From: Acidobacteriota bacterium
GTDB lineage: Bacteria; Acidobacteriota; Vicinamibacteria; Fen-336
Direction: 5' to 3'
DNA length: 33,462 nt
Assembly (NCBI GenBank): GCA_003223555.1
Contig: QHVM01000024.1
Location: 37,799-71,260, forward strand
Every line of letters starts with the position of its first letter. Position 1 is the stretch's first letter. A program made the translations under genes and the position numbers. Below, in pieces: positions 16,999 to 24,657 of this stretch. A model generated the notes under the pieces. It saw nothing but the letters and a program-made list of their open reading frames with translations, was not told the origin of the DNA and did not search any database.

Positions 16999-17217
16999 GT
17001 GGCGCGAGGCTTCGAGAGCAAATCGGTGGCCGACCAGCAGGAGTCCGCCCAGGACAAGCGCAAGGGGGCCGATCCGCCTCCGGCCCGCCGCCGCACGCTC
17101 GAGCTGGCCCGCGTGGACGTCATGCGGCGGCTGGAAGCGGCGGGCAGCCAGTCCTACCGCGAGATGCTCAAGCGCACGCTCGCCGCCCTCGACAAGGAGC
17201 TGGCGGAGCTGCCCTGA
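16999..17217 (+). CDS. Small charged helical protein of unknown function
   Basis: 72 residues from GTG 16999, chosen because GGAGG at 16987-16991 lies seven bases before it; an earlier GTG at 16969 would overlap the upstream gene for no reason. The N-terminal half is hydrophilic and disordered (SVADQQESAQDKRKGADPPP). The C-terminal half is a predicted amphipathic helix pair (LARVDVMRRLEAAGSQSYREM and KRTLAALDKELAEL). No transmembrane segment. The overlap of its ribosome binding site with the YdjM-like gene suggests translational coupling. I do not recognise a named family. Confidence 0.65.
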   Translation: MARGFESKSVADQQESAQDKRKGADPPPARRRTLELARVDVMRRLEAAGSQSYREMLKRTLAALDKELAELP

Positions 17218-17271
17218 CCAGGCGGGGGCGCCTCAATCCTCAGGCTGCCGGCGGCGAAATGACGAAGTGAC

Positions 17272-20196
17272 ATGTGTCGACACCGCCTGCCCTGGGCGCC
17301 GCTGATCGCCGCCATGCTGATGGCAGCCGCCCTTCCGGCGGCCGCCCAGCAGGGCGCGGCCGAGATCCGCGGCCGCGTGTTGGACGCCCAGGAACGACTG
17401 CTGCCCAGGACCGCGGTCGTGCTCCGGAACCAGGACACGGGCATGTTCCGCCAAGCCGTCTCCACCGCGGACGGCACCTACTTCCTGAGCGAGGTGACGC
17501 CCGGCCTCTATGAGCTCGCCGCCGAGCTGGCGGGGTTCAAGAGGTACGCGCGCCGGGGCGTGCGGCTGGAGGTCGGCAAGACCGCCACCGTGGACATTCG
17601 TCTGGAGATGGGTGGCCTCGACGAGCAACTCACGGTCATCGCGGAGTCGCCGATCGTGGACGTCACATCCAAGGAGGTGGGCGGCAACATCGCCAGCGGC
17701 GAGCTGACGGATCTGCCCAGCATCAACCGCAGCTTCATCGGCTTCGTCGGCCTCTTGCCGGGCGTGGTTCCGATCACCAACACCGGTTCATTCGGCGCGG
17801 ACTCCGTCGTGGCCAACGGACAGGACTACCGAAACAACAACTTCATGCTCGACGGCGGCAACGATAATGACGACGTGGCCGGACAGTGGGCCGGGCCCCA
17901 GGCTCGCATGCCGCTCGAGGCGATCCAGGAATTCCAGGTCCTGACCAGCCAGTTCGATGCGGAGTTCTCGCGCACCACCGGCGCGGTCGTCAACGCCGTT
18001 ACCAAGCAAGGGACCAACGCCTTCCACGGGAGCGCCTTCGCCTTCCTGCAGGACGCATCCCTGACCCGGAAGGACTTCTTCGCGAAGCAGGACAAGCTGC
18101 CCAAGCCCGATACCACCTTCCAGCAGTATGGGTTCACCCTGGGCGGACCGGTCGTGAAGGACAAGGCCCACTTCTTCGCCAGCGTGGAGCGCCTGATCAT
18201 CGACGACGCGCGCACAATCAACATCCCGGCGCGGCCCGACCTCGACGCCACGCCCACCACCCGGAACCGGGTCTGGAACACGCTCGTCCGATTCGACCAC
18301 CAGATCGGCGCTGGCCATACCTGGAACGTGCGCTGGCTGCGGGAGCATGCGCTGCAGTTCAATCAGCTCGGAGCCGCCCGCACCCTGGCCGCGGCGGGCG
18401 AGGAGGACGACCTGGACCAGACGGTCGTGGCCGCCTTCAACTCCTCGCTGGGCAACACCCGGTTCAACACCCTGCGGCTGGCCTTCACCCAGGAGGACCT
18501 GGTCATGGCCAACCCGGGCTTCATCGCGAATGGTCACCGTCAGGACCTGCTGCCACCCACCCTGCGCTACCTCACCTACGTGGACCAGCAGAGTCCGGGG
18601 GCCCAGATGCGCGTCGACGATGCCTATCAGGCTGAGGACACCTTCGCCTGGTTCGTGCCGGGGAAGAGAGGCGACCACAACGTCCGGCTCGGCGTGCAAT
18701 ACCAGTACGTAGCAGCCGACGTCGCGGTCCACGGCAACCTGAACGGGACGTTCGTCTTCCGCACGGACGGCCCATTCGACGCCGCCGATCCGCGCACCTA
18801 CCCCGAGCGCCTCAACATCCGCGTGCCCGGGCCAAGCGACCTCTCCCTGAGCACTCACTACCTCGGGGCCTTCGTCCAGGACAAGTGGAAGGTGGACCGC
18901 CGGCTGACCCTGAGCCTGGGTCTGCGGTACGACCTGGAGGTGATCCCGTTGCGCGAGGAGGACAACCCGCGCTTCCCGGATCCGGCGCACTACCCGGTCG
19001 ACGGCAACAACCTGGCGCCGCGCGTGGGCTTCGCCTTCGACCCGCGGGGCGACGGCCGAATGGTCGTCCGCGGCGGCTACGGCCGCTTCTTCGACAAGAC
19101 GCACCTCGACATCATCTCGGCCGCCGTCACGACCGGAGTCTTCTCGGACTCGTTCGTGGCGAACTTTCCTGCCAATGCCGCCGACCCGGGGCCTTCCCGG
19201 GGCGAACTGCCCTCGGATCCGCTGCTTCACAACGGGCCCCTGCTGGACCGCACATTGCTGACGCAGCTCTTCCCGTCCGGCTCGCGCGTGCGCAACACGG
19301 GCGACGTCGTCCTGGACAACCCCGATCGCCGGAGCCCCTACGCCGACCAGCTCTCGCTCGGCTTCGAGCGGGCGATCGGTCCCCGTCTCTCCGTGAGCGC
19401 GGATTACGTCCATGCCTTCGGCCGCGACCAGTTGATGACCCGCGACCTCAATCCGGGCGTGCGCGTGGACACCAGCCGGACCGGGCGCATCGTCCGCCGT
19501 GACCCCGACTTCGTCTCCTCCGTGCTCACCCGCGTCAACGCCGGCCGCACGGAGTACGACGCCCTCCAGCTCGAGGTCGAGCGCCGCCGGGCCGGCCGCC
19601 ACCGCTTCCGCGTGTCCTATACCCTGGCCCGCTCGCGGGGGAACACGGGCGGAGTCAGCGTCCCGGCCGTGCCCACGAGTCCCTTCCAGTACCTGGATGA
19701 CATGCGGCTCGAAGCCAACGAGGGACCCACCGACACCGACCTGCGGCACAACCTGGTGCTCAGCGGCTCGGCCGTGGTGCCCAGGACCGGCGGGCTGACG
19801 ATAGGGGCGGTGGTGCGCGCCCTCTCGGGCCGGCCCTTCACCGTCCTGGACACGAGTGTCGACGCCGACCGTAACGGCATGCTGTTCGACCCGCTGCCCC
19901 CCGGCACGTACTCGGGCACCGGTCCCAACGCCTTCACCGTCGAGAACGAGGGCGGGCGCAACGGCGCGCGCGGTCCGGGCTTCTTCCAGGCCGACGTGCG
20001 CCTCGGCTACCGGTTCCGGTTCGGCGAGCGGCGGCTCGAAGTGTTCGGCGAGGTGTTCAACCTCACCGACAAGGCCAACTTCTTCCTGGCCGCCACCAAC
20101 GGTGACCGCCGCTCCACCGACTTCCTCACCTACACCGCGCTACGCGCCGGCGCCGTGCCGCGGACGGGCCAGTTCGGCATGAGGTTCACGTTTTGA
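17272..20196 (+). CDS. Oar-like TonB-dependent receptor with carboxypeptidase-regulatory domain
   Basis: 974 residues, intact. A signal peptide (APLIAAMLMAAALPAAAQ) is followed by one carboxypeptidase-regulatory-like domain (about 28-115: AEIRGRVLDAQERLLPRTAV, then DGTYFLSEVTPGLYELAAE). The plug comes next, with DLPSINRSFIGFVGLLPGVV and NNNFMLDGGNDND. The barrel region ends in TGQFGMRFTF with a terminal Phe. This is the Oar-type architecture common in Acidobacteriota, where receptors import or sense glycans and other large substrates using TonB energy; the ligand is unknown. Start ATG 17272 lies 54 bases after the small upstream gene, with only a weak ribosome binding site. It converges with the PD40 gene, leaving 22 bases between the stops. 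Confidence 0.92.
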   Translation: MCRHRLPWAPLIAAMLMAAALPAAAQQGAAEIRGRVLDAQERLLPRTAVVLRNQDTGMFRQAVSTADGTYFLSEVTPGLYELAAELAGFKRYARRGVRLEVGKTATVDIRLEMGGLDEQLTVIAESPIVDVTSKEVGGNIASGELTDLPSINRSFIGFVGLLPGVVPITNTGSFGADSVVANGQDYRNNNFMLDGGNDNDDVAGQWAGPQARMPLEAIQEFQVLTSQFDAEFSRTTGAVVNAVTKQGTNAFHGSAFAFLQDASLTRKDFFAKQDKLPKPDTTFQQYGFTLGGPVVKDKAHFFASVERLIIDDARTINIPARPDLDATPTTRNRVWNTLVRFDHQIGAGHTWNVRWLREHALQFNQLGAARTLAAAGEEDDLDQTVVAAFNSSLGNTRFNTLRLAFTQEDLVMANPGFIANGHRQDLLPPTLRYLTYVDQQSPGAQMRVDDAYQAEDTFAWFVPGKRGDHNVRLGVQYQYVAADVAVHGNLNGTFVFRTDGPFDAADPRTYPERLNIRVPGPSDLSLSTHYLGAFVQDKWKVDRRLTLSLGLRYDLEVIPLREEDNPRFPDPAHYPVDGNNLAPRVGFAFDPRGDGRMVVRGGYGRFFDKTHLDIISAAVTTGVFSDSFVANFPANAADPGPSRGELPSDPLLHNGPLLDRTLLTQLFPSGSRVRNTGDVVLDNPDRRSPYADQLSLGFERAIGPRLSVSADYVHAFGRDQLMTRDLNPGVRVDTSRTGRIVRRDPDFVSSVLTRVNAGRTEYDALQLEVERRRAGRHRFRVSYTLARSRGNTGGVSVPAVPTSPFQYLDDMRLEANEGPTDTDLRHNLVLSGSAVVPRTGGLTIGAVVRALSGRPFTVLDTSVDADRNGMLFDPLPPGTYSGTGPNAFTVENEGGRNGARGPGFFQADVRLGYRFRFGERRLEVFGEVFNLTDKANFFLAATNGDRRSTDFLTYTALRAGAVPRTGQFGMRFTF

Positions 20197-20218
20197 GATG
20201 CCGGCCCGTCGGACGGTT

Positions 20219-21382
20219 TCAGTTCTCCTCGTCGTCCTGATCGTGCTTTTCGCCGCACTTGGCCTTGATCTCGCCCCAGGTCGGGAACATGTGGGCACCC
20301 GGTGGGCTCGTGAGCTTGTAGGCGGTCGGCACGGTGCCGTCCGGATTCCTCACCGAGTTCATCATCCAGGTCTGCTGTCCTTGTCCCGGCGGCGGGTTCG
20401 CCACCGGCCTCTGGAACAAGATCTTCTCGCCATCGGGTGTCCAGTGGGGTGACAAGTCGGCCAGGGTGTTGTTGGTCAGGATTTCGACGGTGCGGTCCGC
20501 CAGGTTCATCACGCAGATCTCGAGCGTGTTGCCGCCGAGAGTGCCTTCCCGGCAACTGTAGACAACGCGCTCTCCATCCGGGGACCAGGCCGGCGATCGT
20601 TCCTCCTTCTCGTTCTCGGTCAAGCGCGTCAGCCCCGTCCCGTCCACGTTGACGGCATAGATCTCGGCGGAGGTGGGATTTCGGGGATCGGCGTCGACGC
20701 GGCTCTTCCTCGTGAACACGAGCTTTTCCCCAACCGGCGACCAGTCGGCGTCATCGTCTATTTGTCCCTCGTCGACCTCGGTCTGGGGATCGTCCTCGAG
20801 GGGATGCGTGATCTGCCGCGGCGCCTCGCCCTCGAGGGGGTCCCCCACCTTGGCGACGAAGATCACACTGTCCGTCGTCGGAGCGCCCGGGTCCGTCTTG
20901 ACGGGCACCCCTACCCCCGACGCCGAGGCGTGGAATGCGATGCGTTTGCCGTCCGGAGACCAGGTGGCGGAGCTGCCCCGCGTCAGCAGCCGTTGATCGC
21001 TACCGTCCGCCTTCATCAGGAACAGATCCGCGGTGTTGAGGAAACCTTCCGGGCCCCGGTTCCGGTTGCTGTCGAACACGATCCTTCCCTTTCCGTCAGG
21101 CGAGATGGCCGGGGCACTGTCGCTGTCGGTGCCCGGCAGATGCCGCCAGACGGAAAGTATGCCGTTGGCGTCCACCTGATCCGGGTCCAGCAGGTAGATA
21201 TCCCAGGTGTTGACCGGGGGATTTCCGATCAGCTGACCATTCGCATCGACGGCATGGCGGTTACCCGAGACCGCGATGACGGATTTCAGTACCTTCGAGG
21301 AATCACAGTCGACCTCTTGAGCCCACGCTGGACCGACGACTCCGACCGAGAGAAGCAGCGCCAATGTCGCCCGCTTGTTCAT
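20219..21382 (-). CDS. Secreted TolB-like PD40 beta-propeller protein
   Basis: 387 residues from ATG 21382, with AGGAGG six bases upstream. A signal peptide (KRATLALLLSVGVVGPAWAQ) precedes several WD40-like PD40 repeats: AISPDGKGRIVFDSNR, ATWSPDGKRIAFHASA, ADWSPVGEKLVFTRKS, PAWSPDGERVVYSCRE and PHWTPDGEKILFQRPV. These repeats form a propeller like the periplasmic TolB C-terminal domain. The TolB N-terminal domain is absent, so this is not the Tol-Pal TolB. It has paired cysteines in the mature part and ends in an acidic tail (HDQDDEEN). It is divergent from a winged-helix/TPR regulator, a pairing common in Acidobacteriota, and may be controlled by it. Confidence 0.85.
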   Translation of the reverse strand: MNKRATLALLLSVGVVGPAWAQEVDCDSSKVLKSVIAVSGNRHAVDANGQLIGNPPVNTWDIYLLDPDQVDANGILSVWRHLPGTDSDSAPAISPDGKGRIVFDSNRNRGPEGFLNTADLFLMKADGSDQRLLTRGSSATWSPDGKRIAFHASASGVGVPVKTDPGAPTTDSVIFVAKVGDPLEGEAPRQITHPLEDDPQTEVDEGQIDDDADWSPVGEKLVFTRKSRVDADPRNPTSAEIYAVNVDGTGLTRLTENEKEERSPAWSPDGERVVYSCREGTLGGNTLEICVMNLADRTVEILTNNTLADLSPHWTPDGEKILFQRPVANPPPGQGQQTWMMNSVRNPDGTVPTAYKLTSPPGAHMFPTWGEIKAKCGEKHDQDDEEN

Positions 21383-21617
21383 GGCCTTCCTCCTTTGCCT
21401 CAAAGTGCTCCCACTCCGACTCGAGCGGGGAATCCGATCGTGGCCCCTCGCCGATCGTCGGAACGGGCGAGAAGATCGCTCGAGCCGAGCGGACCCGCCA
21501 TGGCCTGGCGCTGTCTTGCGGCTGGCTTCCGTCTGACCGGCTAAGCGCTTCCAGAAGCGCGCCTTGAGATCTTGCTGGCTAGCCGCATGGCAAAGAGATA
21601 CAGTGCCGGGGCCGCTC
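21383..21617. promoter_or_regulatory. Divergent intergenic region
   Basis: 235 bases between the PD40 gene and the regulator gene must hold both promoters. TACAGT at 21599-21604, 13 nt before ATG 21618, is a candidate -10 for the regulator. I see no strong palindrome. Confidence 0.35.
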
Positions 21618-23311
21618 ATGCCGGCGTCCACACAACCCCGCCCGATCCACCGCTTCGGCGATTTCGAGTTCGAGCCGCGCACCGGCGAGCTGCGCAAGCG
21701 GGGCCACAAGGTCAGGCTGCGCGAGCAGCCTGCCCAGATCCTCACGCTCTTGCTGGCGCGTCCGGGCGACCTCGTGACCCGGGAAGAGGCACGCCAGGCG
21801 CTCTGGCCCGGCGATACGTTCGTGGACTTCGACGTCGGCCTCAACAGCGCCGTCAAGGGGACACTGGCGGTCGTGCTGCTGGCCCTGGCCCTGAGCCGGA
21901 CGGGTGACCGGTTGCGCGGCGCCCGGACAAACCCCGTGCACGTCACGTCGATCGCCGTGCTTCCGTTCGAGAACCTCACCGGAGACGCCGGGCAGGACTA
22001 CTTCGTCGACGGCATGACCGACGCCGTCATCACCCGGCTGGCGCAGGTACGGGCCCTGCGGGTGATCTCGCGTACGTCGGTGATGCAGTACAAACGAACG
22101 AACAAGCTGTTGCCCCGCATTGCCGGCGAGCTGAACGTGGATGCGGTGGTGGAAGGCACCGTCGCTCGGTCGGGCGACCGCGTGCGCGTCACCGCGCAGT
22201 TGATACACGCTTCCACCGACCACCACCTGTGGGCACGGACCTACGAGCGCGAGTTGCGCGAGGTGCTGGCCCTGCAGGGGCAACTGGCCGGGGCCATCGC
22301 CGAGGCCGTCCAGGTCAAGGTCCAGCCGGAAGAAGGCCGCCGGCTGGCCGGCCGGGGCGCGGTCGACCCCGATGCGTACGACGCCTACCTCAAGGGGCGG
22401 TTGTTCTCCGAGAGACGTTCGTCCCGGGACCTTTCGAAGGCGATCGCATGCTTCCAGCAGGCGATCGCACGAGATCCGACCTATGCACCCGCCTATTCGG
22501 GCTTGTCCGACGTCTACCGCATGTTCGGGGTGCAGGGCCTGCCGCCACGCGAGTGCATGCCGAAAGCGGAGGCCGCGGCGCGAAAGGCGCTGTCCCTGGA
22601 CGACACGCTGGCCGAAGCGCACGCCTCGCTGGCCGGCGTCCTTTACCGCTACCAGTGGGACTGGCAAGGCGGGGAAAGGGAGTTCCGGATCAGCCTGGAG
22701 CTGGACCCCGGCTCTGCCGAGGGTCATCGCGCCTACGCGGTGTATCTCTGGACCGTGCGCCGGAACGAAGAAGCCCTCTCCGAGATGGAGCACGCGCGAG
22801 AGCTGAGCCCGCTCTCCGCGACAATCAACGTCGAGCTGGGTGCGGCGCTCGTGCGCGTGGGTCGTTTTGGCGACGCCATCCAACAGGTGCAGAAGGCGCT
22901 CGAGATCGACCCGAAAGTCGGCGGGGCGCACACGGTGCTCGCCCGGGCCTACGAGGGACAGGGCGACGGCCGTCGTGCCCTGGCCGCGCTCGAGAGCGGC
23001 TCTGATTCAGGTCGCGCCAACGCCTGGCTCGCCTACGGTATGGAGCCGCCGGGCGCCGGCGCGAGGCGCTCGAGATACTGGCGCGGCTCGAGAAGCTCTC
23101 CCGCAGACAGTACGTCACACCGCAGCACTTTGCCGTCATCCACCTGGGCCTCGGTGACCGGGATCGAGCGTTCGTCTGGCTCGAAAGAGCGTACGAGGAC
23201 CGAGCCTTCGAGGTTACCGGCTTCTCGGGCCCGCTTTTCGATCTGCTGGGCGACGACCCGCGGTTCCAGGACCTGCTGCGCCGGATGAGGCTGCCCCCGC
23301 CCCGCGGATAG
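21618..23311 (+). CDS. Winged-helix / TolB-like / TPR regulator with internal deletion and frameshift
   Basis: The start ATG 21618 gives MPASTQPRPIHRFGDFEFEP, the normal beginning of CadC-type (Trans_reg_C) winged-helix proteins. The DNA-binding domain runs to WPGDTFVDFDVGLNSAVK and then jumps directly to a membrane-like segment GTLAVVLLALALSRTGD. The rest of the recognition helix, the wing (normally ...ETLPRRGYRF) and the linker are missing in frame. A FlgO/TolB-like domain follows (SIAVLPFENLTGDAGQDYF to HHLWARTYERE), then TPRs (AIACFQQAIARDPTYAPAYS onward). Near 23043-23045 one base is lost. The correct frame then reads ALEILARLEKLSRRQYVTP and ends RFQDLLRRMRLPPPRG at TAG 23309-23311. Without the shift the frame would continue to 23288 with unrelated sequence. 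Intact relatives are one-component membrane regulators. Confidence 0.82.
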
Positions 23312-23337
23312 GAGACGGGCACGCGGCGGCGCCCTGC

Positions 23338-24189
23338 TCAGTAGGTGTAGAACCCGCGGCCGGACTTCCGGCCCAGCCAGCCCGCGTCCACCATCCTCTT
23401 CAGCAGCGGGCACGGCCGGTACTTCGGGTCGCCCAGGCCCTCGTGCATCACTTGCAGGATGGCCAGGCACACGTCGAGGCCAATGAAGTCGGCCAGCGTG
23501 AGTGGTCCCATCGGGTGGTTCATCCCCAGCTTCATCACCTCGTCGACGGCCTCGGGCTTGGCGACGCCCTCGTAGACCGCGAAGATCGCCTCGTTGATCA
23601 TCGGCATCAGCACGCGGTTCGACACGAAGCCGGGGAAGTCGTTCACCTCGACGGGCGTCTTGCCCAGGGAGCGGGCCAGGTCCATCACGCTGCGGGTCGT
23701 CTCGTCGGAGGTGGCCTGGCCGCGGATCACCTCCACCAGCGCCATGATCGGCACCGGGTTCATGAAGTGCATGCCGATGACGCGGTCCGGCCGGCCGGTG
23801 GCCGCGCCGAGCTTGGTGATCGAGATCGACGAGGTGTTCGAGGCCAGGATGGCCTCGGGGCCGGTCAGCCGGTCCACCTCCTGGAGCACGGCGGTCTTCA
23901 CGGGGAGGCTCTCCACGACCGCCTCGATCACCAGGGCGCACCCCGCCGCCGCGCCGATGTCGGTCGTGGCCGCGATGCGGGCGAGGGAAGCCTCCTTCTC
24001 GCTCGGGCGGATCCGGCCCTTCTCGGCCAGCCGGGCCAGGCTGCGCTCGATCTGACGGCGCGCGTGATCGAGGATGTTGCCGTCCAGGTCGCGCAGGACG
24101 ACCGGGTGGCCGTGCTGGGCGAAGACCTGGGCGATGCCGTTGCCCATGGTTCCTGCACCCAGGACGGCGACCTTCGGCTTGTCGCTCAT
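23338..24189 (-). CDS. 3-hydroxybutyryl-CoA dehydrogenase
   Basis: 283 residues, intact, close to the family length of about 280. The N-terminal Rossmann fold has GAGTMG at 11-16 and the NAD-selecting acid in LRDLDG. The catalytic His141-Glu153 pair appears in [18 protein letters not shown]. The helical dimerisation domain contains [20 protein letters not shown] and ends with [13 protein letters not shown]. It oxidises (S)-3-hydroxybutyryl-CoA to acetoacetyl-CoA with NAD(P), or the reverse, in butyrate/PHB-type or fatty-acid pathways in the cytoplasm. The thiolase gene 3 kb away on the same strand would supply or consume acetoacetyl-CoA; the PadR/ADOP pair lies between them on the opposite strand. 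Confidence 0.93.
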   Translation of the reverse strand: MSDKPKVAVLGAGTMGNGIAQVFAQHGHPVVLRDLDGNILDHARRQIERSLARLAEKGRIRPSEKEASLARIAATTDIGAAAGCALVIEAVVESLPVKTAVLQEVDRLTGPEAILASNTSSISITKLGAATGRPDRVIGMHFMNPVPIMALVEVIRGQATSDETTRSVMDLARSLGKTPVEVNDFPGFVSNRVLMPMINEAIFAVYEGVAKPEAVDEVMKLGMNHPMGPLTLADFIGLDVCLAILQVMHEGLGDPKYRPCPLLKRMVDAGWLGRKSGRGFYTY

Positions 24190-24283
24190 GGCCAGACACT
24201 ATCGCCGGCGCGGCCGGCCCGGCAAGGCGAGGAAACCGGCGGCACCGCCGGCCGCCCGCCCGGTTGTCTTCTCACGCGACTTC

Positions 24284-24305
24284 GTCTACCCTCATATGGG
24301 TAGAC
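24284..24305. promoter_or_regulatory. Candidate PadR operator GTCTACCC-N6-GGGTAGAC
   Basis: A perfect 8-bp inverted repeat around TCATAT, ending 13 nt before the padR start and just upstream of its AGGAGG (24309-24314). The position and symmetry fit autoregulation by the PadR dimer encoded next. Confidence 0.65.
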
Positions 24306-24318
24306 CATAGGAGGGGCA

Positions 24319-24657
24319 ATGGCGGGCCAGCAGGGGGTCCCGCAGGGCACGCTGGCCCTCATGGTGCTCAAGACGCTCGAGGCCATGGGGCCGCTGCACG
24401 GCTACGGGATCGCGCGCCGCATCGAGCAGACGAGCGGCGAGCTGCTCAGCATCAACTACGGGACCCTGTACCCGGCGCTGCTCAAGCTCGAGCAGGAGGG
24501 CGCCATCACGTGCGGATGGGGGGTCTCGGAGCACAACCGGCGGGCGAAGTACTACCGGCTCACGCGGGCCGGGCGCCGGCAGGCCGGGCAGGAGACGCGC
24601 GAGTGGCAGCAGACGGCGAGCATCCTCGCGCGCTTCCTCGCGCCGAGCCGGTCCTGA
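24319..24657 (+). CDS. PadR-family transcriptional regulator
   Basis: 112 residues from ATG 24319 behind AGGAGGGG. The PadR winged-helix is clear: LALMVLKTLEAMGPLHGYGI for the first helices, YGTLYPALLKLEQEGAI for the recognition helix, and KYYRLTRAGRRQ for the wing. It is the short, subfamily-1 type with one C-terminal dimerisation helix. Its stop overlaps the start of the ADOP permease gene (TGATG), so the pair is co-translated. PadR proteins repress neighbouring genes until an effector binds; the palindrome at 24284-24305 is the likely target. PadR-ADOP pairs are a hallmark of Acidobacteriota. Confidence 0.92.
   Translation: MAGQQGVPQGTLALMVLKTLEAMGPLHGYGIARRIEQTSGELLSINYGTLYPALLKLEQEGAITCGWGVSEHNRRAKYYRLTRAGRRQAGQETREWQQTASILARFLAPSRS

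Noticed and set aside
17788-19749. 653-codon minus-strand open frame over the TonB receptor
   Set aside because: Antisense shadow of a conserved receptor; no signal peptide or motif.
20197-20218. Hairpin CCGTCGGACGG followed by TTT as a terminator between convergent genes
   Set aside because: The stem is only about 3 bp once a minimal loop is allowed, so it is too weak to call.
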